DNA of 10,438 nucleotides from the NCBI GenBank assembly GCA_937910385.1, contig CALEPT010000041.1:1-10438 (forward strand), in the 5' to 3' direction. Below are positions 1-5,639 of this stretch, piece by piece. Origin of the DNA: an uncultured Ruminococcus sp. (GTDB lineage: Bacteria; Bacillota; Clostridia; Oscillospirales; Ruminococcaceae). The stretch's first letter is position 1. Each line of letters begins with the position of its first letter. The position numbers and the translations under genes are program-made. Below the pieces are notes generated by a model that did no database searches, was not told the origin of the DNA, and was given only the letters and a program-made list of their open reading frames with translations.

Positions 1-1
1 G

Positions 2-913
2 GCTAATATTATTGCTATTGTGTGGGACTTCGACAAAACCTTGATTGACGGATATATGGAAGATCCTATACTGGAAGATTACGGTCTCAACCCGCATGAT
101 TTCTGGACAGAAGTAAACAGTCTGCCTAAAAAGTATCTTGATGAGCAAGGCGTTAAAGTCAATCCTGATACGGTATACCTGAATCAGTTTATCAGATACG
201 CCAAAAACGGAAAGTTTGCAGGACTGAATAACGAAAAACTCAGAGCTTACGGCGCTAAAATGAAATTCTATCCCGGCGTTCCCAAGATATTCGCCGAAAC
301 AAAAGCATTAATCGAAGATAATCCGATATATCAGGAATATGACATAAAGGTTGAGCATTATATTGTAAGTACAGGGCTAACTGAAATAATCAGAGGGTCA
401 GCCGTAAAAGATTATGTTTCAAATATATGGGGATGTGAATTTATTGAAATTCAAGATGAAAACGGCGATTCAATTATAGGAGAAATAGGGTACACTATTG
501 ACAATACCACAAAAACAAGAGCGTTGTTTGAAATAAACAAAGGTTCATGGAAAGCTGACGGTATCGAAGTGAATACTACCTTACCTGAACAATTCAGGCG
601 CGTACATTTTATAAACATGGTGTATGTAGCTGATGATCCAAGTGATATACCGACTTTTTCTGTTGTAAACAGAAATGGGGGCGCAACATTTGCCATATAT
701 CCTGCCGGTGATTATAAGGCTATGGAACAGGTCGAAAAGATGAGACAGGACGGGCGTATAAATATGTTTGCTGAAGCAGATTATTCTAAGGAGAAAACAG
801 CATACATGTGGTTATGTAACAAGATTAAAGAATTTGCTGAAGGGATCCGTGCCGAAGAAAAGGAGAAAATATTGGTAAACGCAGGTAAAAGCCTGCCTAA
901 ACATTTGATATAA
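2..913 (+). CDS. HAD-superfamily hydrolase, 5' end outside window
   Basis: The frame is open from base 2, and the first residues (ANIIAIVWDFDKTLID) already form HAD motif I, a hydrophobic strand followed by DxDxT. The true start therefore lies left of the window, and the in-frame GTG at 20 falls inside the motif and is not the start. Other HAD landmarks are motif II Ser-Thr-Gly in IVSTGLTE, a candidate motif III lysine in TTKTRALF, and the acidic motif IV in VYVADDPSDIP. About 303 residues are visible, typical of a HAD phosphatase with a cap between motifs I and II (FWTEVN through FYPGVP). The family transfers phosphoryl groups through the first Asp. The substrate is unknown and nothing here indicates one. 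There is no signal peptide or membrane segment in the visible part. Its role beside a phage module is unclear; it may be cargo or flanking host DNA. Confidence 0.8.
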   Translation, partial: ANIIAIVWDFDKTLIDGYMEDPILEDYGLNPHDFWTEVNSLPKKYLDEQGVKVNPDTVYLNQFIRYAKNGKFAGLNNEKLRAYGAKMKFYPGVPKIFAETKALIEDNPIYQEYDIKVEHYIVSTGLTEIIRGSAVKDYVSNIWGCEFIEIQDENGDSIIGEIGYTIDNTTKTRALFEINKGSWKADGIEVNTTLPEQFRRVHFINMVYVADDPSDIPTFSVVNRNGGATFAIYPAGDYKAMEQVEKMRQDGRINMFAEADYSKEKTAYMWLCNKIKEFAEGIRAEEKEKILVNAGKSLPKHLI

Positions 914-996
914 GCCGATCGCCGAATCTGGTGAAGTAAGAGAACTGGCAGAGGGTGACACTCTGTCGGGTAACATTTCAATATTCAACACACCAT
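909..996 (+). pseudogene. Possible C-terminal remnant of a phage structural protein
   Basis: Immediately after the HAD stop, in another frame, there is an open stretch of 28 codons ending at TAA 994-996. An in-frame TGA at 906 closes it upstream and there is no start codon. It reads ...ESGEVRELAEGDTLSGN then ISIFNTP, which by memory resembles C-terminal tails of phage tail or appendage proteins. No body of such a gene is present on this strand, so I read it as a remnant left by recombination. The same DNA holds a 7-bp hairpin (947-953 with 961-967, one G-T pair) without a U tract, so it could alternatively be the 3' region of the HAD gene. Chance is not excluded. Confidence 0.3.
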
Positions 997-1020
997 AAGA
1001 CACCATGAAACACCGTCAAG
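991..1020. repeat. Three 10-bp tandem repeats upstream of the Panacea promoter
   Basis: Three consecutive decamers are seen: CACCATAAGA, CACCATGAAA and CACCGTCAAG. They sit between an inverted pair, TTCAATATT (about 977-985) and AATATTGAA (1025-1033). The 10-bp period places each unit on the same face of the helix, as expected for an array of protein-binding sites. The adjacent -35 element overlaps the right inverted arm, so the array could be an operator. It also resembles the array at 3901-3930 next to the integrase, so it may instead be a set of integrase arm sites. Confidence 0.6.
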
Positions 1021-1028
1021 AATAAATA

Positions 1029-1057
1029 TTGAACTTTATGCATGGATGATATATAAT
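1029..1057 (+). promoter_or_regulatory. Sigma-A-type promoter for the Panacea/toxin cassette
   Basis: TTGAAC at 1029-1034 is separated by exactly 17 bp from a perfect TATAAT at 1052-1057. Transcription would begin near 1064, about 40 nt upstream of the first Panacea start at 1105. The -35 box lies in the right arm of the inverted repeat that brackets the 10-bp array, an arrangement compatible with repression by a product of the cassette or by the integrase. Confidence 0.75.
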
Positions 1058-1104
1058 CTGCCGTACAGAAGCGCACAGCAAGTGTTATTCATGGAGGGCA
1101 ACGT

Positions 1105-1677
1105 ATGGCGACTGTGTTTGATTTTGTGGAGGGAAATGAAATGCCAAAAGCAGTTGATATAGCTGATTTTATGGTATATCTAATGACAGACAGTTATGAT
1201 GATATAACAAATATGAAATTAAATAAATTGTTATATTATGCACAGGGACATTATCTGAAAAAATACGGTAAACCGCTATTTGAAGAAAAGATACTCGCGT
1301 GGAAACATGGACCAGTAGTAAGGGAAGTATATGAAGAATATAAACGAGTTGAGGATAAGCCAATAAACAGATATGACACAAACAGAGCAAAAGTAATGGA
1401 CTCTGATATAAAAGCATTTATACTGGATATTGCAGGAGAATATGGGAAGTATACAGCATCAGCATTGAGAAATATGACGCATAAACCAAAATCGCCCTGG
1501 GCAGTAACTGAAAATAATGCAGAAATAAAGCGGGAAATCATAAAGGAATATTTTGATAAGAATGAAAAGGAAATTGAGCCGTTTATGATAGAGTATACGG
1601 ATGCTGACTTCATCGGATATAGAGACAGCGATGGTGTTCTTGTGCTGCCTGAAGAGTGGAACGATGAAGCGATATGA
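1105..1677 (+). CDS. Panacea-domain (DUF4065) protein, antitoxin-like
   Basis: This 190-residue soluble protein carries the Panacea signature: MKLNKLLYYAQGHYLKKYG at about 37-55, then a hydrophobic-acidic stretch and AWKHGPVVREVYEEY at about 65-79. The C-terminal half holds the ALRNMTHKPKSPW helix typical of the fold. Panacea proteins (SocA-like) are known as antitoxins that neutralise several unrelated toxin classes, usually from the adjacent gene; some act in other regulatory roles. The start at 1105 follows GGAGGG with a 5-nt gap. A second ATG at 1141 also has its own GGAGGG, 7 nt upstream, so two products are possible. The N-terminus MATVFDF resembles MVTVFDV of the next gene, which favours 1105 and hints at duplication. 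No toxin gene follows directly; the next gene is another Panacea protein. The cassette is more AT-rich than the tail genes, suggesting acquisition. Confidence 0.85.
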   Translation: MATVFDFVEGNEMPKAVDIADFMVYLMTDSYDDITNMKLNKLLYYAQGHYLKKYGKPLFEEKILAWKHGPVVREVYEEYKRVEDKPINRYDTNRAKVMDSDIKAFILDIAGEYGKYTASALRNMTHKPKSPWAVTENNAEIKREIIKEYFDKNEKEIEPFMIEYTDADFIGYRDSDGVLVLPEEWNDEAI

Positions 1678-1722
1678 AATATGGTGGGCATAAGATAGTT
1701 AACGTCATTGGAGGATAAGCAT

Positions 1723-2328
1723 ATGGTGACTGTTTTTGATGTAGCTAATTTTATTTTGAAAAGTCGACAAGACACAACAGCATGGCAGCTTCAAAAATTA
1801 TGCTATTATTCTAAGGCATGGGGACTTGTATTAATCAATAATGGCATATTTGACGAACCTTTTGAAGCATGGGCAAATGGTCCTGTTTGCCGCACATTGT
1901 ATTACAAACATAAAGGGCGTCATTCCATTCCAAGGGACTTTTTAACCCCATATAGCAAGTATTCTTTAGCTGAAGAAGAAGAATCTTTAGTAGAAGCCGT
2001 TCTTGAACAATACGGGAAAATGACAGGGGAAGAATTAAAAGAACTATCTCATTCAGAAATTCCGTGGAAAATTACCAGAGGAGAACTTCCTGATGACGTT
2101 AAATGTAATAAGCGGATAGAGGATAGTATCATAAAAGAATATTATTCTCATCAATATGATGATTTAGAAAAGATTGATAATATCATGTTGACGCGCATAG
2201 CTGACAAACGATTATCAGGAGATTACGAGACTGTTTCATTCGAGGAAATGATGAGTCGGTTTGGTATTACTGCAGAGGATTTAGATGATGTCGAAGCGGA
2301 ATTTGAAGTTGAACCAATTGTTTTCTGA
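1723..2328 (+). CDS. Panacea-domain protein with C-terminal antitoxin-like tail
   Basis: This protein has 201 residues from ATG 1723, which has GGAGG 8 nt upstream; the in-frame TTG at 1708 lies before that site and is unlikely. The Panacea core is visible as TAWQLQKLCYYSKAWGLVL at about 19-37 and EAWANGPVCRTLYYKHKG at 48-65, with the later helix ELKELSHSEIPWK at about 104-116. After about residue 155 there is an extra segment, LTRIADKRLSGDYETVSFEE then MMSRFGITAEDL, ending in an acidic tail. That segment resembles the toxin-binding C-termini of RelB/ParD-type antitoxins. The stop overlaps the downstream RelE/ParE-like gene by 44 nt. I infer that this is the antitoxin of that toxin, with the Panacea domain adding regulation or neutralisation. 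Confidence 0.85.
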   Translation: MVTVFDVANFILKSRQDTTAWQLQKLCYYSKAWGLVLINNGIFDEPFEAWANGPVCRTLYYKHKGRHSIPRDFLTPYSKYSLAEEEESLVEAVLEQYGKMTGEELKELSHSEIPWKITRGELPDDVKCNKRIEDSIIKEYYSHQYDDLEKIDNIMLTRIADKRLSGDYETVSFEEMMSRFGITAEDLDDVEAEFEVEPIVF

Positions 2329-2662
2329 CAACGTAGAATTTACAAAAGATGTTGAAGGAGATCTGGCTAAATTTGATGGTTCTTCTTTATTCCAAATAAT
2401 TAAAGTTATCAATAAGGTAGCAGAAAATCCTAAACCCTACAATGAAGGGGGATATGGCATGCCGCTTCGCAACAGTAATTATAGTAAATTGGCAAATTAT
2501 TGTAAAATTAAAATAAAAAAGCCGAATGTAAGAATTATTTACAAAGTAAAGAAAGATAATGATAAAATGGTGATCATTATAGTAGCAGCCAGAGCAGATG
2601 ATTATGTGTACAAAGAAGCTGATAAACGAATAAGAAAATTTGATGGTATTTTACAGCCATAA
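2285..2662 (+). CDS. RelE/ParE-superfamily toxin
   Basis: This 125-residue basic protein has the RelE/ParE pattern: an N-terminal helical part (FTKDVEGDLAKFD, then LFQIIKVINKVAENP), a central GMPLRNSNYSKLANYCKIKI strand pair, then NVRIIYKVKKDNDKMVIIIV and ARADDYVYKEADKRI at about 81-116. The last part matches the conserved beta-strand and 'R-x-D-x-VY-x-x-A-x-x-R' end common in this superfamily. Such toxins are either ribosome-dependent mRNA interferases (RelE) or gyrase inhibitors (ParE); the sequence alone does not decide. Two adjacent ATGs (2285 and 2288) follow GCAGAGGA at about 2273-2280. The start lies inside the upstream Panacea gene in another frame, so translation is probably coupled. 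No antitoxin gene follows, so the upstream Panacea protein is the natural partner. Confidence 0.75.
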   Translation: MMSKRNLKLNQLFSDNVEFTKDVEGDLAKFDGSSLFQIIKVINKVAENPKPYNEGGYGMPLRNSNYSKLANYCKIKIKKPNVRIIYKVKKDNDKMVIIIVAARADDYVYKEADKRIRKFDGILQP

Positions 2663-2686
2663 AATTTACAGATATTCTCAAATATT

Positions 2687-2699
2687 TTTACTGGACAAT
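2687..2699. repeat. 13-bp direct repeat, left copy (flanks integrase)
   Basis: TTTACTGGACAAT occurs here and again at 4017-4029, on either side of the integrase gene and outside coding sequence in both places. About one exact 13-bp match is expected by chance in a window of this size, so only the placement is notable. The TGGACA inside it could alternatively be a -35 box, with GATTAT at 2716-2721 as a weak -10 (18-bp spacing) for the integrase gene. Confidence 0.35.
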
Positions 2700-2718
2700 T
2701 CCCGCAGGCTCCGCGGGA
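2700..2718. terminator. GC-rich hairpin after the toxin gene
   Basis: TCCCGC (2700-2705) pairs with GCGGGA (2713-2718) around a 7-nt loop. It lies 38 nt after the toxin stop and could end the toxin-antitoxin transcript, but no run of T follows, so an intrinsic terminator is not certain. The rest of 2663-2791 shows no gene. Confidence 0.4.
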
Positions 2719-2791
2719 TTATCCGGCAGAACAGAATGAAACCCCTTATGTAAATCACTTCATCCTCTGATAAGGAAAGAGGGTGAACTTA

Positions 2792-3793
2792 ATGAAATTA
2801 CCGAATAGATACGGATCCGTTACAAAGTTGTCTGGAAACAGGCGCAGACCGTGGATAATAAAAGAGGGCATATCCGGAAAACAGAAGGTTATCGGATACG
2901 CCGAAACTAAGGGTGCGGCTTTGGCTATTTTAGCGAGTTATAACCAAAACCCTTGGGATATCAAAACGGACAAGATCACGCTTAAAGAACTCTATGAACT
3001 CTGGTTGGAAAAGCGCGCGGTTAAACTGGGAAAGTCTAACCAAGCCGTTCTTAAATCAGCATACAAGCATTGCTCCAGATTGTCAAGCATGAAATACATC
3101 GAGATCAAATCGTATCACATGCAGGACACAATAGACGAATGCGGGCGCGGCGCTTCCACGCAGGCTACAATAAAAAGTCTGTGGGTACATCTGGATAAAT
3201 TCGCCTTAGAGCTTGATATAGTTCAGAAACGTTATTCGGATATACTGACTTCAGAGACACCTCCGGAAACGACTAAGGAGATCTTTACAGATAAAGAAGT
3301 CAACAGGCTCTGGGAGAATAAAAACCTGCCTTGGGTTGATTCTGTATTATTCTTACTGTATACAGGGTTTAGGATTTCAGAGATGATAAATCTCAAAATT
3401 GAGAAAGTCGACCTTGAAGAACAGACTATGACCGGCGGTACAAAAACCGCAGCGGGTAAGAACAGGATCGTGCCTATTCACTCAAAGATACTGGATATAG
3501 TAAAAAAACGCTATAGCCAGTCAAAAGGCGGCTATCTATTTGAGCATGAAGGCAAGCGTTTAAAGGACGGCGCATATAGAAAGATTTGGAGTAACATCAT
3601 GGACACTTTGAAAATGAATCATACTCCACATGAATGCCGTCATACATTCAGATCCAGATTGGATTCAGCCGGTGCGAATAAGGTATGCATTGACAGGATA
3701 ATGGGACACAAATCCAGAGATACAGGGGAAAGAGTCTATACACATAAAAATATAGATGAGTTAAAATTGAATATTGAAAAAATAACGAAATAG
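2792..3793 (+). CDS. int: Tyrosine-recombinase integrase
   Basis: This 333-residue phage/ICE-type integrase has three parts. An N-terminal arm-binding domain (about 1-55) shows the basic RRRPWIIKEGISGKQKVIGY with TKGAALAIL. A SAM-like core-binding domain spans about 60-150. The catalytic domain (about 160-333) has every expected residue: Arg194 in TGFRISE, Lys218 or Lys223 in the TKTAAGKNR hairpin, His280 and Arg283 in HECRHTF, His306 in MGH and nucleophile Tyr316 in VYTH. It cuts and rejoins DNA at att sites through a 3'-phosphotyrosine. ATG 2792 is chosen because AAGGAAAGAGGG ends about 8 nt before it; the upstream GTG at 2783 abuts that site. The gene converges on the lysis operon, with a repeat-rich gap between. 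An arm-binding domain predicts repeated arm sites nearby, and such arrays are seen just downstream. Confidence 0.95.
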   Translation: MKLPNRYGSVTKLSGNRRRPWIIKEGISGKQKVIGYAETKGAALAILASYNQNPWDIKTDKITLKELYELWLEKRAVKLGKSNQAVLKSAYKHCSRLSSMKYIEIKSYHMQDTIDECGRGASTQATIKSLWVHLDKFALELDIVQKRYSDILTSETPPETTKEIFTDKEVNRLWENKNLPWVDSVLFLLYTGFRISEMINLKIEKVDLEEQTMTGGTKTAAGKNRIVPIHSKILDIVKKRYSQSKGGYLFEHEGKRLKDGAYRKIWSNIMDTLKMNHTPHECRHTFRSRLDSAGANKVCIDRIMGHKSRDTGERVYTHKNIDELKLNIEKITK

Positions 3794-3803
3794 TAACAAA
3801 AAC

Positions 3804-3827
3804 GGCGGAAAACGTTGATTTTCCGCC
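3804..3827. terminator. Hairpin after the integrase gene
   Basis: A perfect 9-bp stem is formed by GGCGGAAAA (3804-3812) and TTTTCCGCC (3819-3827) with a 6-nt loop, starting 11 nt after the integrase stop. The T-rich arm is internal rather than trailing, so its strength as an intrinsic terminator is uncertain. It may work from both sides, since the lysis operon converges on it. Confidence 0.55.
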
Positions 3828-3866
3828 AGTGCAATTTTAAGATTCCCTAAATTTTTACTATTTTTC

Positions 3867-3895
3867 AACATTGAAAATACGCGATTTTCAATATT
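3867..3895. other. Candidate attachment-site core (imperfect inverted repeat)
   Basis: Two 12-bp arms, AACATTGAAAAT (3867-3878) and ATTTTCAATATT (3884-3895), are inverted repeats matching at 11 of 12 positions around a 5-bp spacer ACGCG. Inverted half-sites of 11-12 bp around a short spacer are the usual layout of a tyrosine-recombinase crossover site. The place, 74 bp after the integrase gene and between it and the lysis genes, is where attP lies in many temperate phages. A third TTTTCAA half-site partly overlaps the left arm at 3862-3868. Without the other att junction this remains a candidate. Confidence 0.45.
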
Positions 3896-3900
3896 CATAA

Positions 3901-3930
3901 CACCGTGTGATACCGTGAAAACACGTCAAT
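3901..3930. repeat. 10-bp-phased repeat array, integrase-proximal copy
   Basis: CACCGTGTGA, TACCGTGAAA and ACACGTCAAT follow one another with a 10-bp period. With the preceding TTTCAATATTCA, this block aligns to 976-1019, with roughly 34 of 44 positions identical by eye. Arrays with a helical period beside a core-like site fit integrase arm-binding sites. Confidence 0.55.
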
Positions 3931-3932
3931 TA

Positions 3933-3976
3933 GTAACAAATTAATAGCAAATTAAGCGAAAATTAAGTGAAAATTA
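3933..3976. repeat. Four 11-bp AT-rich tandem repeats
   Basis: The units are GTAACAAATTA, ATAGCAAATTA, AGCGAAAATTA and AGTGAAAATTA, each 11 bp and ending in AATTA. They follow directly on the 10-bp array. They may be further arm sites, an accessory-protein (excisionase or IHF-like) binding zone, or iterons. No gene is present in this stretch. Confidence 0.6.
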
Positions 3977-4016
3977 ATAAGAATTTTTTACAGTTTTTAT
4001 CTATTGGATGAAGTGA

Positions 4017-4029
4017 TTTACTGGACAAT
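4017..4029. repeat. 13-bp direct repeat, right copy (flanks integrase)
   Basis: This is the second copy of TTTACTGGACAAT; the first is at 2687-2699. It abuts the large inverted repeat that begins at 4029. Confidence 0.35.
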
Positions 4030-4087
4030 ACAGGTAAAAAGTATCACTGAATTGTAGTACTTTTTACCTGTACTTTTTACCTGTATT
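4029..4087. terminator. Repeat-built hairpin between integrase and endolysin
   Basis: TACAGGTAAAAAGTA (4029-4043) is perfectly complementary to TACTTTTTACCTGTA (4058-4072) across a 14-nt loop, and also to a second copy at 4071-4085. With the second copy, pairing extends to 17 bp (4027-4043 with 4071-4087). Read on the minus strand, the element is two tandem 13-mers TACAGGTAAAAAG plus one inverted copy. It starts 8 bp beyond the endolysin stop, so it is a likely bidirectional terminator for the two convergent operons. Two alternative hairpins sharing one arm are unusual for a plain terminator, so protein binding or a recombination role is also possible. Confidence 0.6.
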
Positions 4088-4094
4088 TTATTTC

Positions 4095-4970
4095 CTATCT
4101 CACCACCAAAACTGATTCTCCGTTCCATCCCACGTCCGATCCTAATGATTTCTCATAATCTTCCAGCGAAATGTACGTCTTACCGTTGTGGCTGAATCCT
4201 TCGTAATTTTTACCGTTTACTTTTACGCCCGGCATTTTTATGATAGGCTTCGCGCCTTCGTTTGTTACTTCAAATCCGGCGTTTTCAAATACCCTTGGCG
4301 ACATGAAATTCCGTTCTTCTTTTACAATGGTATCCGCACTGTAATCGTCTCCGAATATATTGATAAGCTTGCTTTCAATCACTTCATCATCACTCCCATG
4401 CTTAGCCAGATAGCCCTTTACATCTACCAGCCAGAAATACTTAGCAGCGTTGCAGAACGTATCCTTATGTGCCTTGCTGCAATTCTTATTCGTGTTGTAT
4501 GAGTCTTTGATATAGACCATATCATCGTCATTGTCTTTATAATACGCCAGCACGAAGTGCCCGCTGGTTGTCCATATAGATGAACCCATGCAGGCGATTA
4601 CCCAGTTGCCGTCATGCAGTTCTGTCAGCACCTTAGTGCGTAAGTAGTACTGATTCGTAGCATGATAATTATTGGACGTATTCATCTGTTTTACGGATAT
4701 ACCGTAAACTTCCCCTTGCGGCTCAAAATATGAGTAATACGTCCCCTGATTGGTTGCCTTGTATCCATGTGCCAGCGACCATGCGCAGGTATTCTCCGGC
4801 GTGATCTCCTGCCCGGTCAGAGTAGATATGACCATAGCCATGCACGAAGGACCACAGCCGGAATTTCCGATATTTGCGATCTCACGCCCGACTTTGTCAT
4901 TGTTTCCTGTGGCGTATCTGATATTTGCCCATTTCGGATCTGTCTGCATATACAGGATTGGCTCAATCAT
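4095..4970 (-). CDS. Phage endolysin with C39-like cysteine peptidase domain
   Basis: This 291-residue protein is the last gene of the lysis cassette. The N-terminal domain (about 1-185) shows a C39-family papain-like layout: SGCGPSCMAMVISTLTG around 37-53 with Cys39 as likely nucleophile, His138 in SGHFVLAYY, and Asp156 in YIKDSYN. In phages this type of domain is used to cut peptide links in the cell wall. The C-terminal part (about 220-291), with SPRVFENAGFEV and then VNGKNYEGFSHNGKTYISLED, resembles a copper-amine-oxidase-N-like fold and probably aids wall binding. There is no signal peptide, so release through the holin is expected. The start overlaps the holin stop by 8 nt (ATGATTGA), which supports translational coupling. 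The bond cut is not determinable here. Confidence 0.8.
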   Translation of the reverse strand: MIEPILYMQTDPKWANIRYATGNNDKVGREIANIGNSGCGPSCMAMVISTLTGQEITPENTCAWSLAHGYKATNQGTYYSYFEPQGEVYGISVKQMNTSNNYHATNQYYLRTKVLTELHDGNWVIACMGSSIWTTSGHFVLAYYKDNDDDMVYIKDSYNTNKNCSKAHKDTFCNAAKYFWLVDVKGYLAKHGSDDEVIESKLINIFGDDYSADTIVKEERNFMSPRVFENAGFEVTNEGAKPIIKMPGVKVNGKNYEGFSHNGKTYISLEDYEKSLGSDVGWNGESVLVVR

Positions 4971-5247
4971 TTTGTTGCCTCGCTTTCGGATCCGTTCTCG
5001 GCACTTCGTATCTCATAGCCCTTTGAGAATCAGATAACCCCGCTGTGGTCGGGTCTGTTACTATCCCCATGATCGCAAGCAGACCAAATACAGCGTTTAC
5101 GACCGCAAGCAGTTTGTTTCCCAGATCTCCCAGATCCAGTTCAATGCCAAATACCGACACAACAACCTGTATCAGCAGCAGTAGCGCAGGTATAAAAGCT
5201 ACCCAGAATGTTTTGTTTCTCAGTCTTACTTTCCAATTGATGTTCAT
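4963..5247 (-). CDS. Phage holin (phi LC3/LL-H type)
   Basis: This 94-residue protein begins at ATG 5247, preceded by GGAAGGAG about 6 nt upstream; an upstream extension in the same frame is unlikely because it runs back into the preceding gene. It opens with MNINWKVRLRNKTFWVAFIP, the usual start of phi LC3-family holins. Two membrane segments follow: FWVAFIPALLLLIQVVVSVF (about 14-33) and a second around LLAVVNAVFGLLAIMGIVTD (about 46-65). The end, DPTTAGLSDSQRAMRYEVP, has the DPTT-x-G-x-SDS motif characteristic of this family. Holins accumulate in the inner membrane and at a set time open holes that let the endolysin out. The start overlaps the preceding stop as ATGA, and its own end overlaps the endolysin start. 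Confidence 0.92.
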   Translation of the reverse strand: MNINWKVRLRNKTFWVAFIPALLLLIQVVVSVFGIELDLGDLGNKLLAVVNAVFGLLAIMGIVTDPTTAGLSDSQRAMRYEVPRTDPKARQQND

Positions 5248-5612
5248 AAATACTCTCCTTCCTCTTTCGCTCCGTCTGTGTCGTATTCTATGTCCAGACT
5301 CAGGCACTTTTCAAAAAGAGCTTCGCAGATGTCATTGCCGCCAAGAGCTGTATATGGCTCATACAGGTATTTAATGTTTTTAAGAGCGTTCGTGCCTATC
5401 TTTCCCTTTTTGACATAGTGTGTGCACTCTTTATACAGGCAGTCATGCAAAAGCGACCTCGTAGCCCTAAGAAGCATATCGTACTGCATATTTTCAGTCT
5501 CTTCTTTCTGTTTCATTTTGTCCACGACTGTCTTTAGAGCAGTTGCCAGCGTGCCTATTATCAGACCTAAAACAGTAGTTATGATCGTGTTTATAATCAG
5601 TTCTACCCACAT
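5244..5612 (-). CDS. Small membrane-anchored lysis-cassette protein
   Basis: This is a 122-residue protein with one N-terminal membrane segment (about 5-26, ELIINTIITTVLGLIIGTLA) and a charged soluble part. The pattern LLRATRSLLHDCLYKECTHYV, then a Tyr-rich helix and YLYEPYTALGGND, matches from memory a common family of Bacillota phage proteins encoded beside holins. Their exact role is not established; accessory holin or regulator is the usual guess. A moderate ribosome binding site (AGAAAGGA) lies about 14 nt before the ATG. The stop overlaps the holin start by 4 nt. It is not an Avd-like four-helix protein, because of the clear membrane segment. Confidence 0.75.
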   Translation of the reverse strand: MWVELIINTIITTVLGLIIGTLATALKTVVDKMKQKEETENMQYDMLLRATRSLLHDCLYKECTHYVKKGKIGTNALKNIKYLYEPYTALGGNDICEALFEKCLSLDIEYDTDGAKEEGEYL

Positions 5613-5639
5613 TTGTTTTCGCGTGTCCTTTCTTTGTAT

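Noticed and set aside
914..1000. Possible tRNA gene as an integration target
   Set aside because: There is a short hairpin at 947-967 and a GCCGAT start, but no T-loop GTTC motif, anticodon arm or acceptor pairing could be assembled.
1251..1775. 174-codon ORF on the minus strand
   Set aside because: It is a shadow of the first Panacea gene; the plus-strand frame has domain motifs, a promoter and a ribosome binding site.
3933..3976. CRISPR array
   Set aside because: Units are 11 bp with no spacers between them.
5244..5612. Avd accessory protein of the DGR
   Set aside because: Size is similar, but the N-terminal membrane segment and the YxxYxxLGGN pattern fit a holin-associated phage protein.
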